From NCBI RefSeq assembly GCF_026283965.1, contig NZ_JAPDPD010000031.1, positions 1 through 33,333 on the forward strand: a DNA stretch of 33,333 nt. The letters are read 5' to 3'. Numbering within the stretch: position 1 is the stretch's first letter; each line of letters opens with the position of its first letter. The notes beneath the pieces were generated by a model. The model ran no database searches and had not been told where the DNA came from. It saw only the letters and a program-made list of their open reading frames with translations. Positions 7,932 through 15,838 of the stretch are shown here, piece by piece. This DNA comes from Dyella subtropica (GTDB lineage Bacteria; Pseudomonadota; Gammaproteobacteria; Xanthomonadales; Rhodanobacteraceae). The position numbers and the translations under genes were made by a program.

Positions 7932-7988
7932 ACACGAAAAGTCTCCAGATTTCACGCAAAGGGCCCGCCAACCGCGGGCCCTTTTTTT
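7915..7988 (+). promoter_or_regulatory. asnB attenuator: competing antiterminator and terminator
   Basis: Arm 7915-7922 (GGTGGGCC) pairs with 7962-7969 (GGCCCGCC), 8 bp including one G-U. It is extended inside by GCGTG (7924-7928) with CACGC (7953-7957) and AGAC (7930-7933) with GTCT (7941-7944). This antiterminator consumes the left arm of the terminator at 7961-7981. A protector pairing, CGGCC (7874-7878) with GGCCG (7919-7923), would free the terminator when no ribosome covers the Asn codons. Stalling at the Asn run masks 7874-7878 and favours the antiterminator; a ribosome reaching the stop codon at 7929 covers 7915-7922 and favours termination. All three alternative pairings are present in the sequence; the energetics were not computed. 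Confidence 0.8.
7958..7988 (+). terminator. Intrinsic terminator in the asnB leader
   Basis: GGGCCCGC (7961-7968) and GCGGGCCC (7974-7981) form a perfect 8-bp GC-only stem with a 5-base loop, extended by AAA/TTT, and a run of seven T follows (7982-7988). It lies 27 bases after the leader-peptide stop and 52 bases before asnB, with asnB the only gene it can control. Confidence 0.93.
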
Positions 7989-8039
7989 GTTTCAGCGCGC
8001 TGTTTTGCGCGTCATCAACCCTTCGAGGAGTGCAAGACC

Positions 8040-9722
8040 ATGTGTTCCATCTTCGGCATGTTCGACCTGCAGCCCGGTGACGACTTGGCCGCGCTACGCC
8101 GCCAGGCGCTGGAGCTGTCGCAGCGCCAGCGTCATCGTGGTCCCGACTGGAGCGGCGTGTTCGTCGATGCCGGCGTGATCCTGGTGCACGAGCGTCTGGC
8201 CATCGTGGACCCGGCCAGCGGTGCGCAGCCGCTCCGTTCGCGCGACGAGTCGCTGGCCCTGGCGGTGAACGGCGAGATCTACAACCACCGCGAGCTGCGC
8301 GCGGCCAGCGATTACGACTTCACCACCGGCTCCGATTGCGAGGTGATCAACGCGTTGTATCGCGAGCAAGGGGCGGCCGAATTCATCAAACATGGCCTGC
8401 CGCAGCTCAACGGCATCTTCGCCTTTGCGCTCTGGGACAGTGAGGCACAGCGCTACCTCATTGCACGCGACCCTCTCGGCGTTTGCCCGCTGTATTGGGG
8501 GCACGATGGAGAAGGACGCCTGTGCGTGGCATCGGAGATGAAGGCCTTGGCGGGGGTGTGCGCGGATGTCGATACGTTCCCGCCCGGCCACGTCTACGAC
8601 AGCGCCACCGGCGAACTGACCCGTTACTACCACAAGCGCTGGCGCGACTATGAGGCAACGCGCGGACACGACATCGCACCCGCCGCATTGCGCGAAGCCT
8701 TCGAACAGGCCGTGCATCGCCAATTGATGACGGACGTGCCTTACGGCGTGCTGCTCTCGGGCGGTTTGGATTCGTCGCTGGTGGCCGCCTGCGCCGCCCG
8801 ATTCGCTCGCGAACGGATCGAGGACGACGATCGCACCGAGGCCTGGTGGCCGCGTCTGCATTCTTTTGCCATCGGGCTGGAAGGTTCGCCCGACCTGGCC
8901 GCCGCCAAAGTTGCCGCCGACGCGCTGGGCACCGTGCATCACGGCTTCGTCTACACCTTCTGGGAGGGGCTGGATGCGTTGCCCGAAGTGATCCGCCACA
9001 TCGAGACCTACGACGTCACCACCATTCGCGCCTCCACTCCGATGTACCTGTTGGCTCGCCGTATCAAGGCCATGGGCGTGAAGATGGTGCTATCGGGCGA
9101 GGGCTCGGACGAGATCTTTGGTGGCTACCTGTACTTCCACAAGGCGCCTTCCGCCGAAGCCTTTCACGAGGAAACCGTGCGCAAGCTCGACGCGTTGCAC
9201 AGCTACGACTGCCTACGTGCGAACAAGGCCATGATGGCCTGGGGCGTGGAGGCTCGCGTGCCGTTCCTCGATCTGGAATTCATGGATGTGGCAATGGGCC
9301 TGGACGCCAAATACAAAATGGCCGGGCAGGGCCGCATCGAAAAGGCGGTGCTGCGTGAGGCTTTCCAAGGCGCATTGCCGGATTCGATTCTGTGGCGCCA
9401 GAAAGAACAATTCAGCGACGGCGTAGGCTATGGCTGGATCGATGGATTGAAAGCACATGCGGAGCAGGCCATCAGCGATCGCGAATTCGCCGCGGCGGCC
9501 ACGCGTTTCCCCCACAACCCACCGGCCACCAAAGAGGCCTACCTGTACCGCCGTATCTTCGAACAGCACTTCCCGGGAGCGGCTTGCGCAGCCACCGTAC
9601 CTGGGGGCAAATCGATCGCCTGTTCCTCGCCGGCTGCGCTGGCCTGGGACCCGGCCTTTGCCAACGCGGCAGATCCTTCGGGGCGCGCGGTGCGTGGCGT
9701 GCACCAGCAAGCGCTGGCGTAG
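8040..9722 (+). CDS. asnB: Asparagine synthetase B (glutamine-hydrolysing)
   Basis: The 560-residue product has the two-domain architecture of AsnB. The N-terminal class II glutaminase starts MCSIFGMF, whose Cys2 becomes the N-terminal nucleophile, with RHRGPDWSG, LAIVDP and NGEIYNH. The synthetase domain carries the pyrophosphate loop LLSGGLDSS (about residues 238-246) and GEGSDEIFGGYLYFHKAP. It makes asparagine from aspartate, ATP and glutamine in the cytoplasm. Length is close to E. coli AsnB (554). The ATG at 8040 is preceded by a good ribosome-binding site (GAGGAG at 8024-8029). The upstream leader at 7800-7988 predicts control by asparagine supply through attenuation. It is monocistronic, facing a convergent gene across a 130-base spacer. 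Confidence 0.97.
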   Translation: MCSIFGMFDLQPGDDLAALRRQALELSQRQRHRGPDWSGVFVDAGVILVHERLAIVDPASGAQPLRSRDESLALAVNGEIYNHRELRAASDYDFTTGSDCEVINALYREQGAAEFIKHGLPQLNGIFAFALWDSEAQRYLIARDPLGVCPLYWGHDGEGRLCVASEMKALAGVCADVDTFPPGHVYDSATGELTRYYHKRWRDYEATRGHDIAPAALREAFEQAVHRQLMTDVPYGVLLSGGLDSSLVAACAARFARERIEDDDRTEAWWPRLHSFAIGLEGSPDLAAAKVAADALGTVHHGFVYTFWEGLDALPEVIRHIETYDVTTIRASTPMYLLARRIKAMGVKMVLSGEGSDEIFGGYLYFHKAPSAEAFHEETVRKLDALHSYDCLRANKAMMAWGVEARVPFLDLEFMDVAMGLDAKYKMAGQGRIEKAVLREAFQGALPDSILWRQKEQFSDGVGYGWIDGLKAHAEQAISDREFAAAATRFPHNPPATKEAYLYRRIFEQHFPGAACAATVPGGKSIACSSPAALAWDPAFANAADPSGRAVRGVHQQALA

Positions 9723-9783
9723 CGCGGGGGCATCCCAGCGCACCTGATGGGTGTCGAACCCCAGCTACGCAAGCCATTGGCTA

Positions 9784-9818
9784 CCCCCTGTTTGTCCCTT
9801 TTCGGAACAGGCAGGGGG
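9784..9818 (+). terminator. Hairpin between convergent genes, probable asnB 3' end
   Basis: CCCCCTGTTTGTCCC (9784-9798) pairs with GGAACAGGCAGGGGG (9804-9818) at 14 of 15 positions counting two G-U pairs, in plus-strand RNA. It lies in the 130-base spacer between the convergent asnB and protease-like genes. No T-run follows, so it may stabilise or end the asnB message with help from other factors. Confidence 0.5.
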
Positions 9819-9852
9819 AGGGGTAGAAGCAGCGCCTGCGAGAGGACGGTGG

Positions 9853-11133
9853 TCACCGCAGATTGTTGTGCAGCAGCAGGCAGGTGTTGTGCCGATCGAA
9901 GTCGAAGAAGAAGTCCATATCGCCGAGTGACCCGCTGCCGAGGATGTAGTCCCACGGCATGTCGACATCACGGAACACGCCGAACGTCATCTTGATGGGC
10001 TGGCCGGAGACGATCACATCAGCGGTGGCCTGGCTGACGCGTGCCGCATGCGTGGCGCCGATGTCGCTCAGATGCAAGCGGCGGTTGTAGATGACGCCAA
10101 CCTGTTCTGCTGCCGCCTGGTTGCCGTTGAGGTAGAACGCGCTGCCGCTGTCCAGCAAGGTGGTGCGCAGGGTGCCGTCGATGGAAAGCGCGGTCACCGC
10201 GCGCACACTGTTGCCCCATAGGCTGGTCGAAACGAGCATCGGTTGGTCGCAAACAGGACGCGTGCTGGTCTTGCTGTAGATGTAGAGATTGCGTTTGGTC
10301 AAATGGAACGCGCCCAGGTGACGCAACACATCCATGCCGATCAGGCGACGATGGGCCTGGACGACCTCCACCGGTACGTTCTCGAGCGTGATGCCGCCGA
10401 ATGTTGCCTTATCGAGGACACCCTGCTGTGTTGGCACGCCTTTCGAAAGGAGTCCGCCGATCCGTCCGTCGATGCCGGTCAGGCGCACACCCAGCTTTTT
10501 TGCGGTGTCTTCGTCCAGCACGACGGGGCCGGCGCCAGTGTCCAGAATCATCCGGCTGGATTCGCCGTTGGCCTCTAGCGTCACCTCGCCGCGATCGTCG
10601 CCGTATGCCTTAGTCAGCGGGATAGTGACGACACTCTCTGGCCTGGACAGCTGGAACTCGGGCAGGCCGCGGCGTTGTTCCACGAAGCTGCTCAGCGCGT
10701 CGAGATCGGCCTGCGGCACGCGTCCCTGAAATCGTCGCAAGATGGCCAGCGCGTCGGCCTCAGCCGCTTTGGAGCCTTTGGAAAGGCGCAGATTGCCGTT
10801 GGCAAAGCCCGCGCAAAAAAAGGCGACCTGAGGACGCTTGTCGAGCAACTCCTTTTCGCACAGAAGGGCATCCTCGCTGGACTTGCCCAGGTTGAAATGG
10901 ATGCGCTCCAGGGTCATCGCGGCAAGCACGCGGACGACCGGATCAGGGTTCTGCTGATACAGCTCGGCCATGGCTGGCACGTCGACACGCGACAGCGCCA
11001 GCGATACCGTCTTCATCGCCTGGGGCGCTGTCATGGCAGCGGGCGCGGGCGGAGGGGCATCAGCCGCGGAAAGGTCGTTCGCGCCTGCCATCAAGAATGC
11101 CGCCAGGCTCCATGCCGCCAATCTCGATCTCAT
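9853..11133 (-). CDS. Exported retropepsin-like aspartyl protease family protein with two lobes
   Basis: The start chosen is the ATG at 11131-11133: it is preceded by AAGGA and opens directly into a signal peptide (residues 2-24, AWSLAAFLMAGA, cleavage near LSAAD). Upstream codons to 11292 look like random sequence. The 426-residue product has a helical, possibly TPR-like segment (about 45-150), then two retropepsin-like half-domains. The first has ILDTGAGPVVLDEDTAKKLGV (catalytic-type Asp198) and the flap-like LIGMDVLRHLGAFHL; the second has TTLLDSGSAFYLNG (Asp328). Clan AA proteases normally pair two such lobes, here apparently fused in one chain. The second motif is DSG rather than DTG, as tolerated in this clan. 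Predicted periplasmic; substrate unknown. It is divergent from prfB. Confidence 0.85.
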   Translation of the reverse strand: MRSRLAAWSLAAFLMAGANDLSAADAPPPAPAAMTAPQAMKTVSLALSRVDVPAMAELYQQNPDPVVRVLAAMTLERIHFNLGKSSEDALLCEKELLDKRPQVAFFCAGFANGNLRLSKGSKAAEADALAILRRFQGRVPQADLDALSSFVEQRRGLPEFQLSRPESVVTIPLTKAYGDDRGEVTLEANGESSRMILDTGAGPVVLDEDTAKKLGVRLTGIDGRIGGLLSKGVPTQQGVLDKATFGGITLENVPVEVVQAHRRLIGMDVLRHLGAFHLTKRNLYIYSKTSTRPVCDQPMLVSTSLWGNSVRAVTALSIDGTLRTTLLDSGSAFYLNGNQAAAEQVGVIYNRRLHLSDIGATHAARVSQATADVIVSGQPIKMTFGVFRDVDMPWDYILGSGSLGDMDFFFDFDRHNTCLLLHNNLR

Positions 11134-11294
11134 CCGTTGCGTCCTTGCCGGGAGGGGAGCCGAGTATAGAGAGCCGTTGGCGACGATTTCATGTTTTCCG
11201 TCCGGTCGTCCGTGCAGCGCCACGCCGTCCCGCCCATCCCCAGCCGTTCTCGCTCTGTTACCATGTACGGCCGTTTTCTCATGATTTTCCATCC

Positions 11295-12420
11295 ATGATC
11301 GAAACCAATCCGATCCTCGCGCAGATCGCGGACCTCCGGGGCCGCGTCGAGTCGCTTAGGGGGTATCTTTGACTACGCCACCAAGCGTGAGCGTCTGGAA
11401 GAAGTAAGCCGCGAACTGGAAAGCCCCAACGTGTGGGACGACCCGCCGCGCGCGCAGGAACTGGGCCGCGAACGCGCCCGCCTGGACACCATCGTCAGCG
11501 GCATCGACTCGCTGACCGCCGGCCTGACCGACGCCAGCGAGCTGCTGGAGATGGCCGCCGCTGACGGCGACGAAGAGACCATCAACTCCATCATCACCGA
11601 CCTCGGCAAGCTCGATGCCCAGGTGAGCAAGCTGGAATTCCAGCGCATGTTCTCCGGCAAGATGGACGCCAACAACGCGTTCGTCGATATCCAGGCCGGT
11701 GCCGGTGGCACCGAGGCCCAGGATTGGGCCGAAATTCTGCTGCGCATGTATCTGCGCTGGTGCGAGTCGCGCGGCTGGAAGACCGAACTGCTGGAAGTCA
11801 GCGGCGGCGAAGTGGCTGGCATCAAATCCGCCACCTTCCGCGTCGAGGGCGACTACGCCTACGGCTGGCTGAAGACCGAGATTGGCGTGCATCGCCTGGT
11901 GCGCAAATCGCCGTTCGACTCCGACAACCGCCGCCACACCAGCTTCACCTCGGTGTTCGTGGCGCCGGAAGTGGATGACGACATTGACATCGACATCAAC
12001 CCGGCCGACCTCAGGACCGACGTGTATCGCTCGTCCGGCGCCGGTGGTCAGCACGTCAACAAGACCGAATCGGCCGTGCGTATCACGCATGTCCCGACCA
12101 ATACGGTCGTGGCCTGCCAGACCGAGCGCAGCCAGCACGCCAACCGCGACCGCGCCATGAAGATGCTGGCTGCCAAGCTGTACGAACTGGAGCTGCAAAA
12201 GCGCAATGCCGAGAAGGATGCGCTGGAAGCTTCCAAGTCCGACATTGGCTGGGGCAGCCAGATTCGCAACTACGTGCTGGACCAGAGCCGCATCAAGGAT
12301 CTGCGCACCGGCATCGAACGCTCGGACACGCAGAAAGTGCTGGACGGTGACCTGGACGAGTTTGTCGAGGCGAGCTTGAAATCCGGCCTGGATGCGGGTG
12401 CCAAGCGCATCGACGCGTAA
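11295..12420 (+). CDS. prfB: Peptide chain release factor 2, with programmed +1 frameshift
   Basis: RF2 recognises UAA and UGA and releases the finished peptide on the ribosome. The gene is in two frames: codons from the ATG at 11295 run to an in-frame TGA at 11370-11372, and the remainder continues in the +1 frame from GAC at 11371 to 12420, giving 374 residues. This is the conserved RF2 autoregulatory frameshift. The product shows the SPF tripeptide used for UGA recognition ([15 protein letters not shown]) and the GGQ catalytic motif ([20 protein letters not shown]). The length agrees with E. coli RF2 (365). It is followed within 41 bases by the small repeat protein and then lysS, in the same direction. 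prfB and lysS are neighbours in many proteobacteria. Confidence 0.97.
11354..11373 (+). promoter_or_regulatory. prfB: Programmed +1 frameshift site of prfB
   Basis: The string CTTAGGGGGTATCTTTGAC (11355-11373) is the well-known RF2 recoding signal. It has an internal Shine-Dalgarno-like AGGGGG (11358-11363), three bases of spacer, then the slippery CTT codon (11367-11369) and the TGA stop followed by C. When RF2 is scarce the ribosome slips from CUU to UUU and reads GAC, producing more RF2. Confidence 0.97.
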
Positions 12421-12460
12421 CCTGTCCGTCATCGTTCCCCATCAACGACAAGGTGCCTCC

Positions 12461-12790
12461 ATGAACAGCAGCAGGATTGTCCGGATTCTGATCGTCTGCG
12501 CGGTGTTCACGGCTTTGAGCGACACGGCGGGCGCGCAGCAGGAAAACTCCTCCGGCCAGGGCATCAAGCAGGATGCGAAAGCCGCCGGCAGGGCTGTCGG
12601 CGATGCCGGCCGCGACGTCGGGCATGCGACGCGGGATGCGGCCGTCAAGGTGGGGCACGGTGCACGCGATGCAGGCGTCAAGGTTGGGCATGGTGCGCGC
12701 GACGCAGGCAAGGGCATCGGCCACGGCGCGCGCGAGGGCTGGGACGCCACCAAGCACGCAGTCAAGCACGTGTTTGGCAAGGACGATTGA
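12461..12790 (+). CDS. Small exported protein with 11-residue LEA-like repeats
   Basis: The 109-residue product starts at the ATG at 12461 (AAGGTG ten bases upstream), with a signal peptide ending near SDTAGAQ (residue 25). The rest is low-complexity and made of 11-residue units: [33 protein letters not shown] and [11 protein letters not shown], then [18 protein letters not shown]. This is the period of group-3 LEA-like and apolipoprotein-like amphipathic helices, rich in Ala, Gly, Lys, Asp and His. A periplasmic stress or desiccation-protective role is conceivable, but nothing in the sequence proves it. The repeats are also near-perfect at DNA level, suggesting recent unit duplication. It sits between prfB and lysS, possibly in the same transcript. 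Confidence 0.82.
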   Translation: MNSSRIVRILIVCAVFTALSDTAGAQQENSSGQGIKQDAKAAGRAVGDAGRDVGHATRDAAVKVGHGARDAGVKVGHGARDAGKGIGHGAREGWDATKHAVKHVFGKDD

Positions 12791-12897
12791 CGAACGGCGC
12801 TGGCAAGCAACATGCCCGGTCCGCTGATCTAAATCCCGATGATCTAAACGATAAAACGCGCCGGCCGACTGCGGGCGCCAGCAGCTACGGAAACCTC

Positions 12898-14418
12898 ATG
12901 AGCGAAACGACCGATACCCTGCCCATCGACGAGAACAAGCTGATCGCCGAGCGCCGCGAGAAACTGAAAGCGTTGCGCGGGCAGGGCATCGCCTTCCCGA
13001 ACGACTTCAAGATCGACGCCTTCGTCGGCGACCTGCAGGCCGAGTTCGAGGATAAGGACGTCCATACGGCCGAAGTCATCGAGGCCGCCGCGCGCCGTGT
13101 CAAGGTGGCCGGTCGCATCGTGCTCAAGCGCGTGCAGGGCAAGGTCAGTTTCGTGCAGATGCAGGACATGACTGGCCGCATTCAGCTGTTCATCCACCAG
13201 GGCACGGTGGGAGAGGCAACCTACGAAGCCTTCAAGGGTTGGGACGCGGGCGACATCGTCGGCGCCGAAGGCGTGCTGATGCGCACCAAGACCGGTGAGT
13301 TGTCGGTGAAAGTGGGCACGCTGCGCCTGCTGACCAAGAGCCTGCGCCCGTTGCCGGACAAGTTCCACGGCCTGGCCGATGTGGAGCAGCGCTACCGCCA
13401 GCGCTATGTCGACCTGATCGTCACTGAAGAGGCGCGTCGCACGTTTGCACAGCGCTCGCGCATCATCGGCTTCATCCGCAAGTGGCTGGAGGCCGAGCCG
13501 CGCCGCTTCATGGAAGTGGAAACGCCGATGATGCATATCATCCCCGGCGGCGCTACGGCCAAGCCGTTCGTCACCCACCACAATGCGCTGGATATGGACT
13601 TGTACCTGCGCGTGGCGCCGGAGCTTTACCTCAAGCGCCTGGTGGTCGGCGGTTTCGACCGCGTCTACGAGATCAACCGCAATTTCCGCAACGAGGGCGT
13701 GTCCACCCGGCACAACCCCGAGTTCACCATGCTGGAGCTGTATCAGGCGTACGCCACTCACACCGAGATCATGGACCTCACCGAGGAAGTGATTCGCGAG
13801 TCGGCCAAGGCGGTTATCGGCACGACCCAGCTGCAATGGGATGGCGCGGACATCGACGTTGGGCCGGCCTTCCGTCGCTGGAGCATGGAAGACGCGGTGC
13901 TGGAGTTGAACCCGGAGATTCGCCGCGAAGAATTGCGCGACCGCGAAGCACTCGCCGCGCACTGCAAGCGGCTGGGTATCTACATCAAGGGCGAAGCCGG
14001 CTGGGGCCGCCTGCTGCTGGAAATCTTCGAGAAGACGGTGGAGCACACCCTGGTGCAGCCCACTTTCATCACCGATCATCCGGTGGAAATCTCGCCGCTG
14101 GCCCGCGAGAGCGACACCAAACCCGGCATCACCGACCGCTTCGAGCTGTTCGTCAACGGCAAGGAACTGGCCAACGGCTTCTCCGAGTTGAACGACCCGG
14201 AAGACCAGGAAGCCCGCTTCCGCGCCCAGGTAGCCGCCAAAGATGCCGGCGACGACGAAGCCATGCACTTCGACGCCGACTACATCCGCGCGCTGGAAGT
14301 GGGCCTGCCGCCGACCGGTGGCCTCGGCATCGGTATCGACCGTCTGGTGATGCTGCTGACCGGTGCCGCGTCGATCCGCGACGTGTTGCTGTTCCCCTAT
14401 ATGCGTCCGGAGGCCTGA
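12898..14418 (+). CDS. lysS: Lysyl-tRNA synthetase (class II)
   Basis: The 506-residue product starts at the ATG at 12898; the frame is open upstream to 12787, but that part has no family similarity and the ATG is followed by the typical [23 protein letters not shown]. It charges tRNA-Lys. The OB-fold anticodon-binding domain (about 60-160) includes [21 protein letters not shown]. Class II motif 1 lies around [21 protein letters not shown], motif 2 is [24 protein letters not shown], and motif 3 is [12 protein letters not shown]. Length matches E. coli LysS (505). It ends the prfB-lysS group and is followed by a repeat-filled, gene-free stretch. Confidence 0.97.
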   Translation: MSETTDTLPIDENKLIAERREKLKALRGQGIAFPNDFKIDAFVGDLQAEFEDKDVHTAEVIEAAARRVKVAGRIVLKRVQGKVSFVQMQDMTGRIQLFIHQGTVGEATYEAFKGWDAGDIVGAEGVLMRTKTGELSVKVGTLRLLTKSLRPLPDKFHGLADVEQRYRQRYVDLIVTEEARRTFAQRSRIIGFIRKWLEAEPRRFMEVETPMMHIIPGGATAKPFVTHHNALDMDLYLRVAPELYLKRLVVGGFDRVYEINRNFRNEGVSTRHNPEFTMLELYQAYATHTEIMDLTEEVIRESAKAVIGTTQLQWDGADIDVGPAFRRWSMEDAVLELNPEIRREELRDREALAAHCKRLGIYIKGEAGWGRLLLEIFEKTVEHTLVQPTFITDHPVEISPLARESDTKPGITDRFELFVNGKELANGFSELNDPEDQEARFRAQVAAKDAGDDEAMHFDADYIRALEVGLPPTGGLGIGIDRLVMLLTGAASIRDVLLFPYMRPEA

Positions 14419-14485
14419 GCATTCCGTTGCACGCTGGCCCGGTTGCTCTGGTGCGACCGGGGACGCGTGCATGTGCATGCTTCTG

Positions 14486-14524
14486 TTCCCTCTCCCTGTC
14501 GGGGAGGGGGTTGGGGTGAGGGGC
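14486..14524. repeat. CCCTCTCCC/GGGGAGGGG palindromic repeat
   Basis: CCCTCTCCC, a TGTC centre, then GGGGAGGGG and a G-rich tail form an imperfect hairpin about 70 bases after the lysS stop. Elements of this type are common between genes in Xanthomonadales. It could serve as an mRNA 3' end. Confidence 0.55.
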
Positions 14525-14550
14525 GGGTGCTCGGCTCACCGTCTTTATTT

Positions 14551-14885
14551 CGTCATTCCGGCGTAGGCCGGAATCCAGTGACTTAGCGCTTCGGTTATCG
14601 CGCTGTCGCGACCTGGCTCGCCTGCCGCGGGCTTTCGAACCGCTGCCGCGGTCCGAGTCACTTTTCTCTGTTTGGCCAGAGAAAAGTAACCAAAAGAGAG
14701 GCCACCCCGGTTTCGCGCTCTACGGGCTTCGCCCTCCGAGTCCATGAGGTCTGGCCGGGCTTTTCGACACGACGTCCCTGTCGTGTCGAAAAGGCATGGG
14801 CATCCATGCCCATGCCCCTGCGGGCCTGATCGTCCAGCCCTCACCGCTCCACAGGGGCCCCCAAGATCAAGAGCAAACCCTCGCT
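14551..14885. repeat. Composite multi-hairpin intergenic repeat
   Basis: This block fills most of the 550-base gap between lysS and the ccdA-like gene and has no convincing gene. It is a string of strong hairpins: ATTCCGGC/GCCGGAAT (14555-14574); ACTTTTCTCTG/CAGAGAAAAGT, 11 bp perfect (14660-14687), followed by AACCAAAAGAGAG; CTTTTCGACACGAC/GTCGTGTCGAAAAG, 14 bp perfect (14760-14793); and GCATGGGCAT/ATGCCCATGC, 10 bp (14794-14815). I recall the AAAAGTAACCAAAAG segment and the TTTTCGACACGAC hairpin as recurring together in intergenic regions of Xanthomonadales genomes, so this is probably one copy of a dispersed family. The bases from 14886 to 14968 show nothing recognisable. Confidence 0.7.
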
Positions 14886-14968
14886 TATCTGGAGGTAGCC
14901 ATATCCACATGGGTCGAAAGAGCACAGCTCCATGCAGACGCGATATGTGTGCAGGAGACAGGGCTTTC

Positions 14969-15694
14969 TCAGAGCGACGTACTGAGATTCGTCAACCAGT
15001 CCGGCAGGATGCCGATGATGATGCTTTCGAGTACGTGATCGGCGCCCGTCACGATCAACAGGCCGACGATGATGAGGAGCGCGCCGAGCATTTTTCGGCC
15101 GCGGCTACCAGCATTCATCATCCGGCTCCGCCAGCGCGATAGGACACCGCGTGTGGCCATGGCGATGGCCAGCAGCACCGTGGCGATGCCCAGGCCAAAC
15201 GCGGCCATGACCAGCGCCACCTGCGCCAGGTTTTTCCCTTGCGCGGCCAGCAGCGTCGCCGCGCCCAGCGTCGGTCCGACGCAGGGGCTCCAGACCAGAC
15301 CCAACAGCACACCGATGCCCGCCTGACCCGAGAGGCCGAAGCGATCCAGCCTTGCTTGCCGTTCCCCTGCCCAGGTAGCGAGCGGCCCGGCCGCCTTCTC
15401 GAACAGCAGCTCCACCTTCGGCAAAAGCAGGATGGCGCCGACCAGGATCAGCAGGATCGCGCTCCAGTGGCGGAGGGTGGTACCGTCCAGTCCGGTGGAG
15501 GTACTGGTCGCCGCGATGGCGAAACCGGTGAATGTAAACGAGATGACCAGCCCCATCGCGAGCGCCAGCGGCCCCCATCGGTGGCGTTGTGCTGCGCTGC
15601 CGAGCACGATGGGGACGAGTGGAAGTACGCAGGGCGAAAGAATCGTCAGCGCACCCGCCGCGTAGGCGAAGAGAGGATTAAGGTCAGTGCTCAT
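14969..15694 (-). CDS. CcdA-family membrane thiol-disulfide electron carrier
   Basis: The 241-residue product is the minimal six-helix CcdA/DsbD-beta type. It has two membrane-embedded cysteines in the expected motifs, LSPCVLPLVP (Cys in the first helix) and WSPCVGPTLGAA (Cys in the fourth). Such proteins carry electrons from cytoplasmic thioredoxin across the inner membrane to periplasmic thiol proteins, for cytochrome c maturation or disulfide reduction. There is no attached periplasmic domain, so it needs a separate partner. The exported thioredoxin at 15839, transcribed divergently from 144 bases away, is the obvious candidate. The symbol is left open because ccdA and scsB/dsbD-like paralogues cannot be separated here. 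Confidence 0.9.
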   Translation of the reverse strand: MSTDLNPLFAYAAGALTILSPCVLPLVPIVLGSAAQRHRWGPLALAMGLVISFTFTGFAIAATSTSTGLDGTTLRHWSAILLILVGAILLLPKVELLFEKAAGPLATWAGERQARLDRFGLSGQAGIGVLLGLVWSPCVGPTLGAATLLAAQGKNLAQVALVMAAFGLGIATVLLAIAMATRGVLSRWRSRMMNAGSRGRKMLGALLIIVGLLIVTGADHVLESIIIGILPDWLTNLSTSL

Positions 15695-15838
15695 GGCAAT
15701 GTTTCGCAGGGAAGGGCTGTCTGGTTACGCCTAGAAACCGGCCTGTGGGTCACTGGCCATGGCGGCACGTAAGGTGGTAACCGCCAGTCTCGCCGTAGCG
15801 AATAAACCGTGGTATCGGACACTCAAGGGCTCGCCGTC

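Noticed and set aside
12844-14478. Minus-strand open frame of 544 codons opposite lysS
   Set aside because: Shadow of lysS; no signal, motif or ribosome-binding site.
14744-15142. Open frames across the repeat block and the ccdA 3' end
   Set aside because: They run through palindromic repeats and antisense to a clear membrane protein gene.
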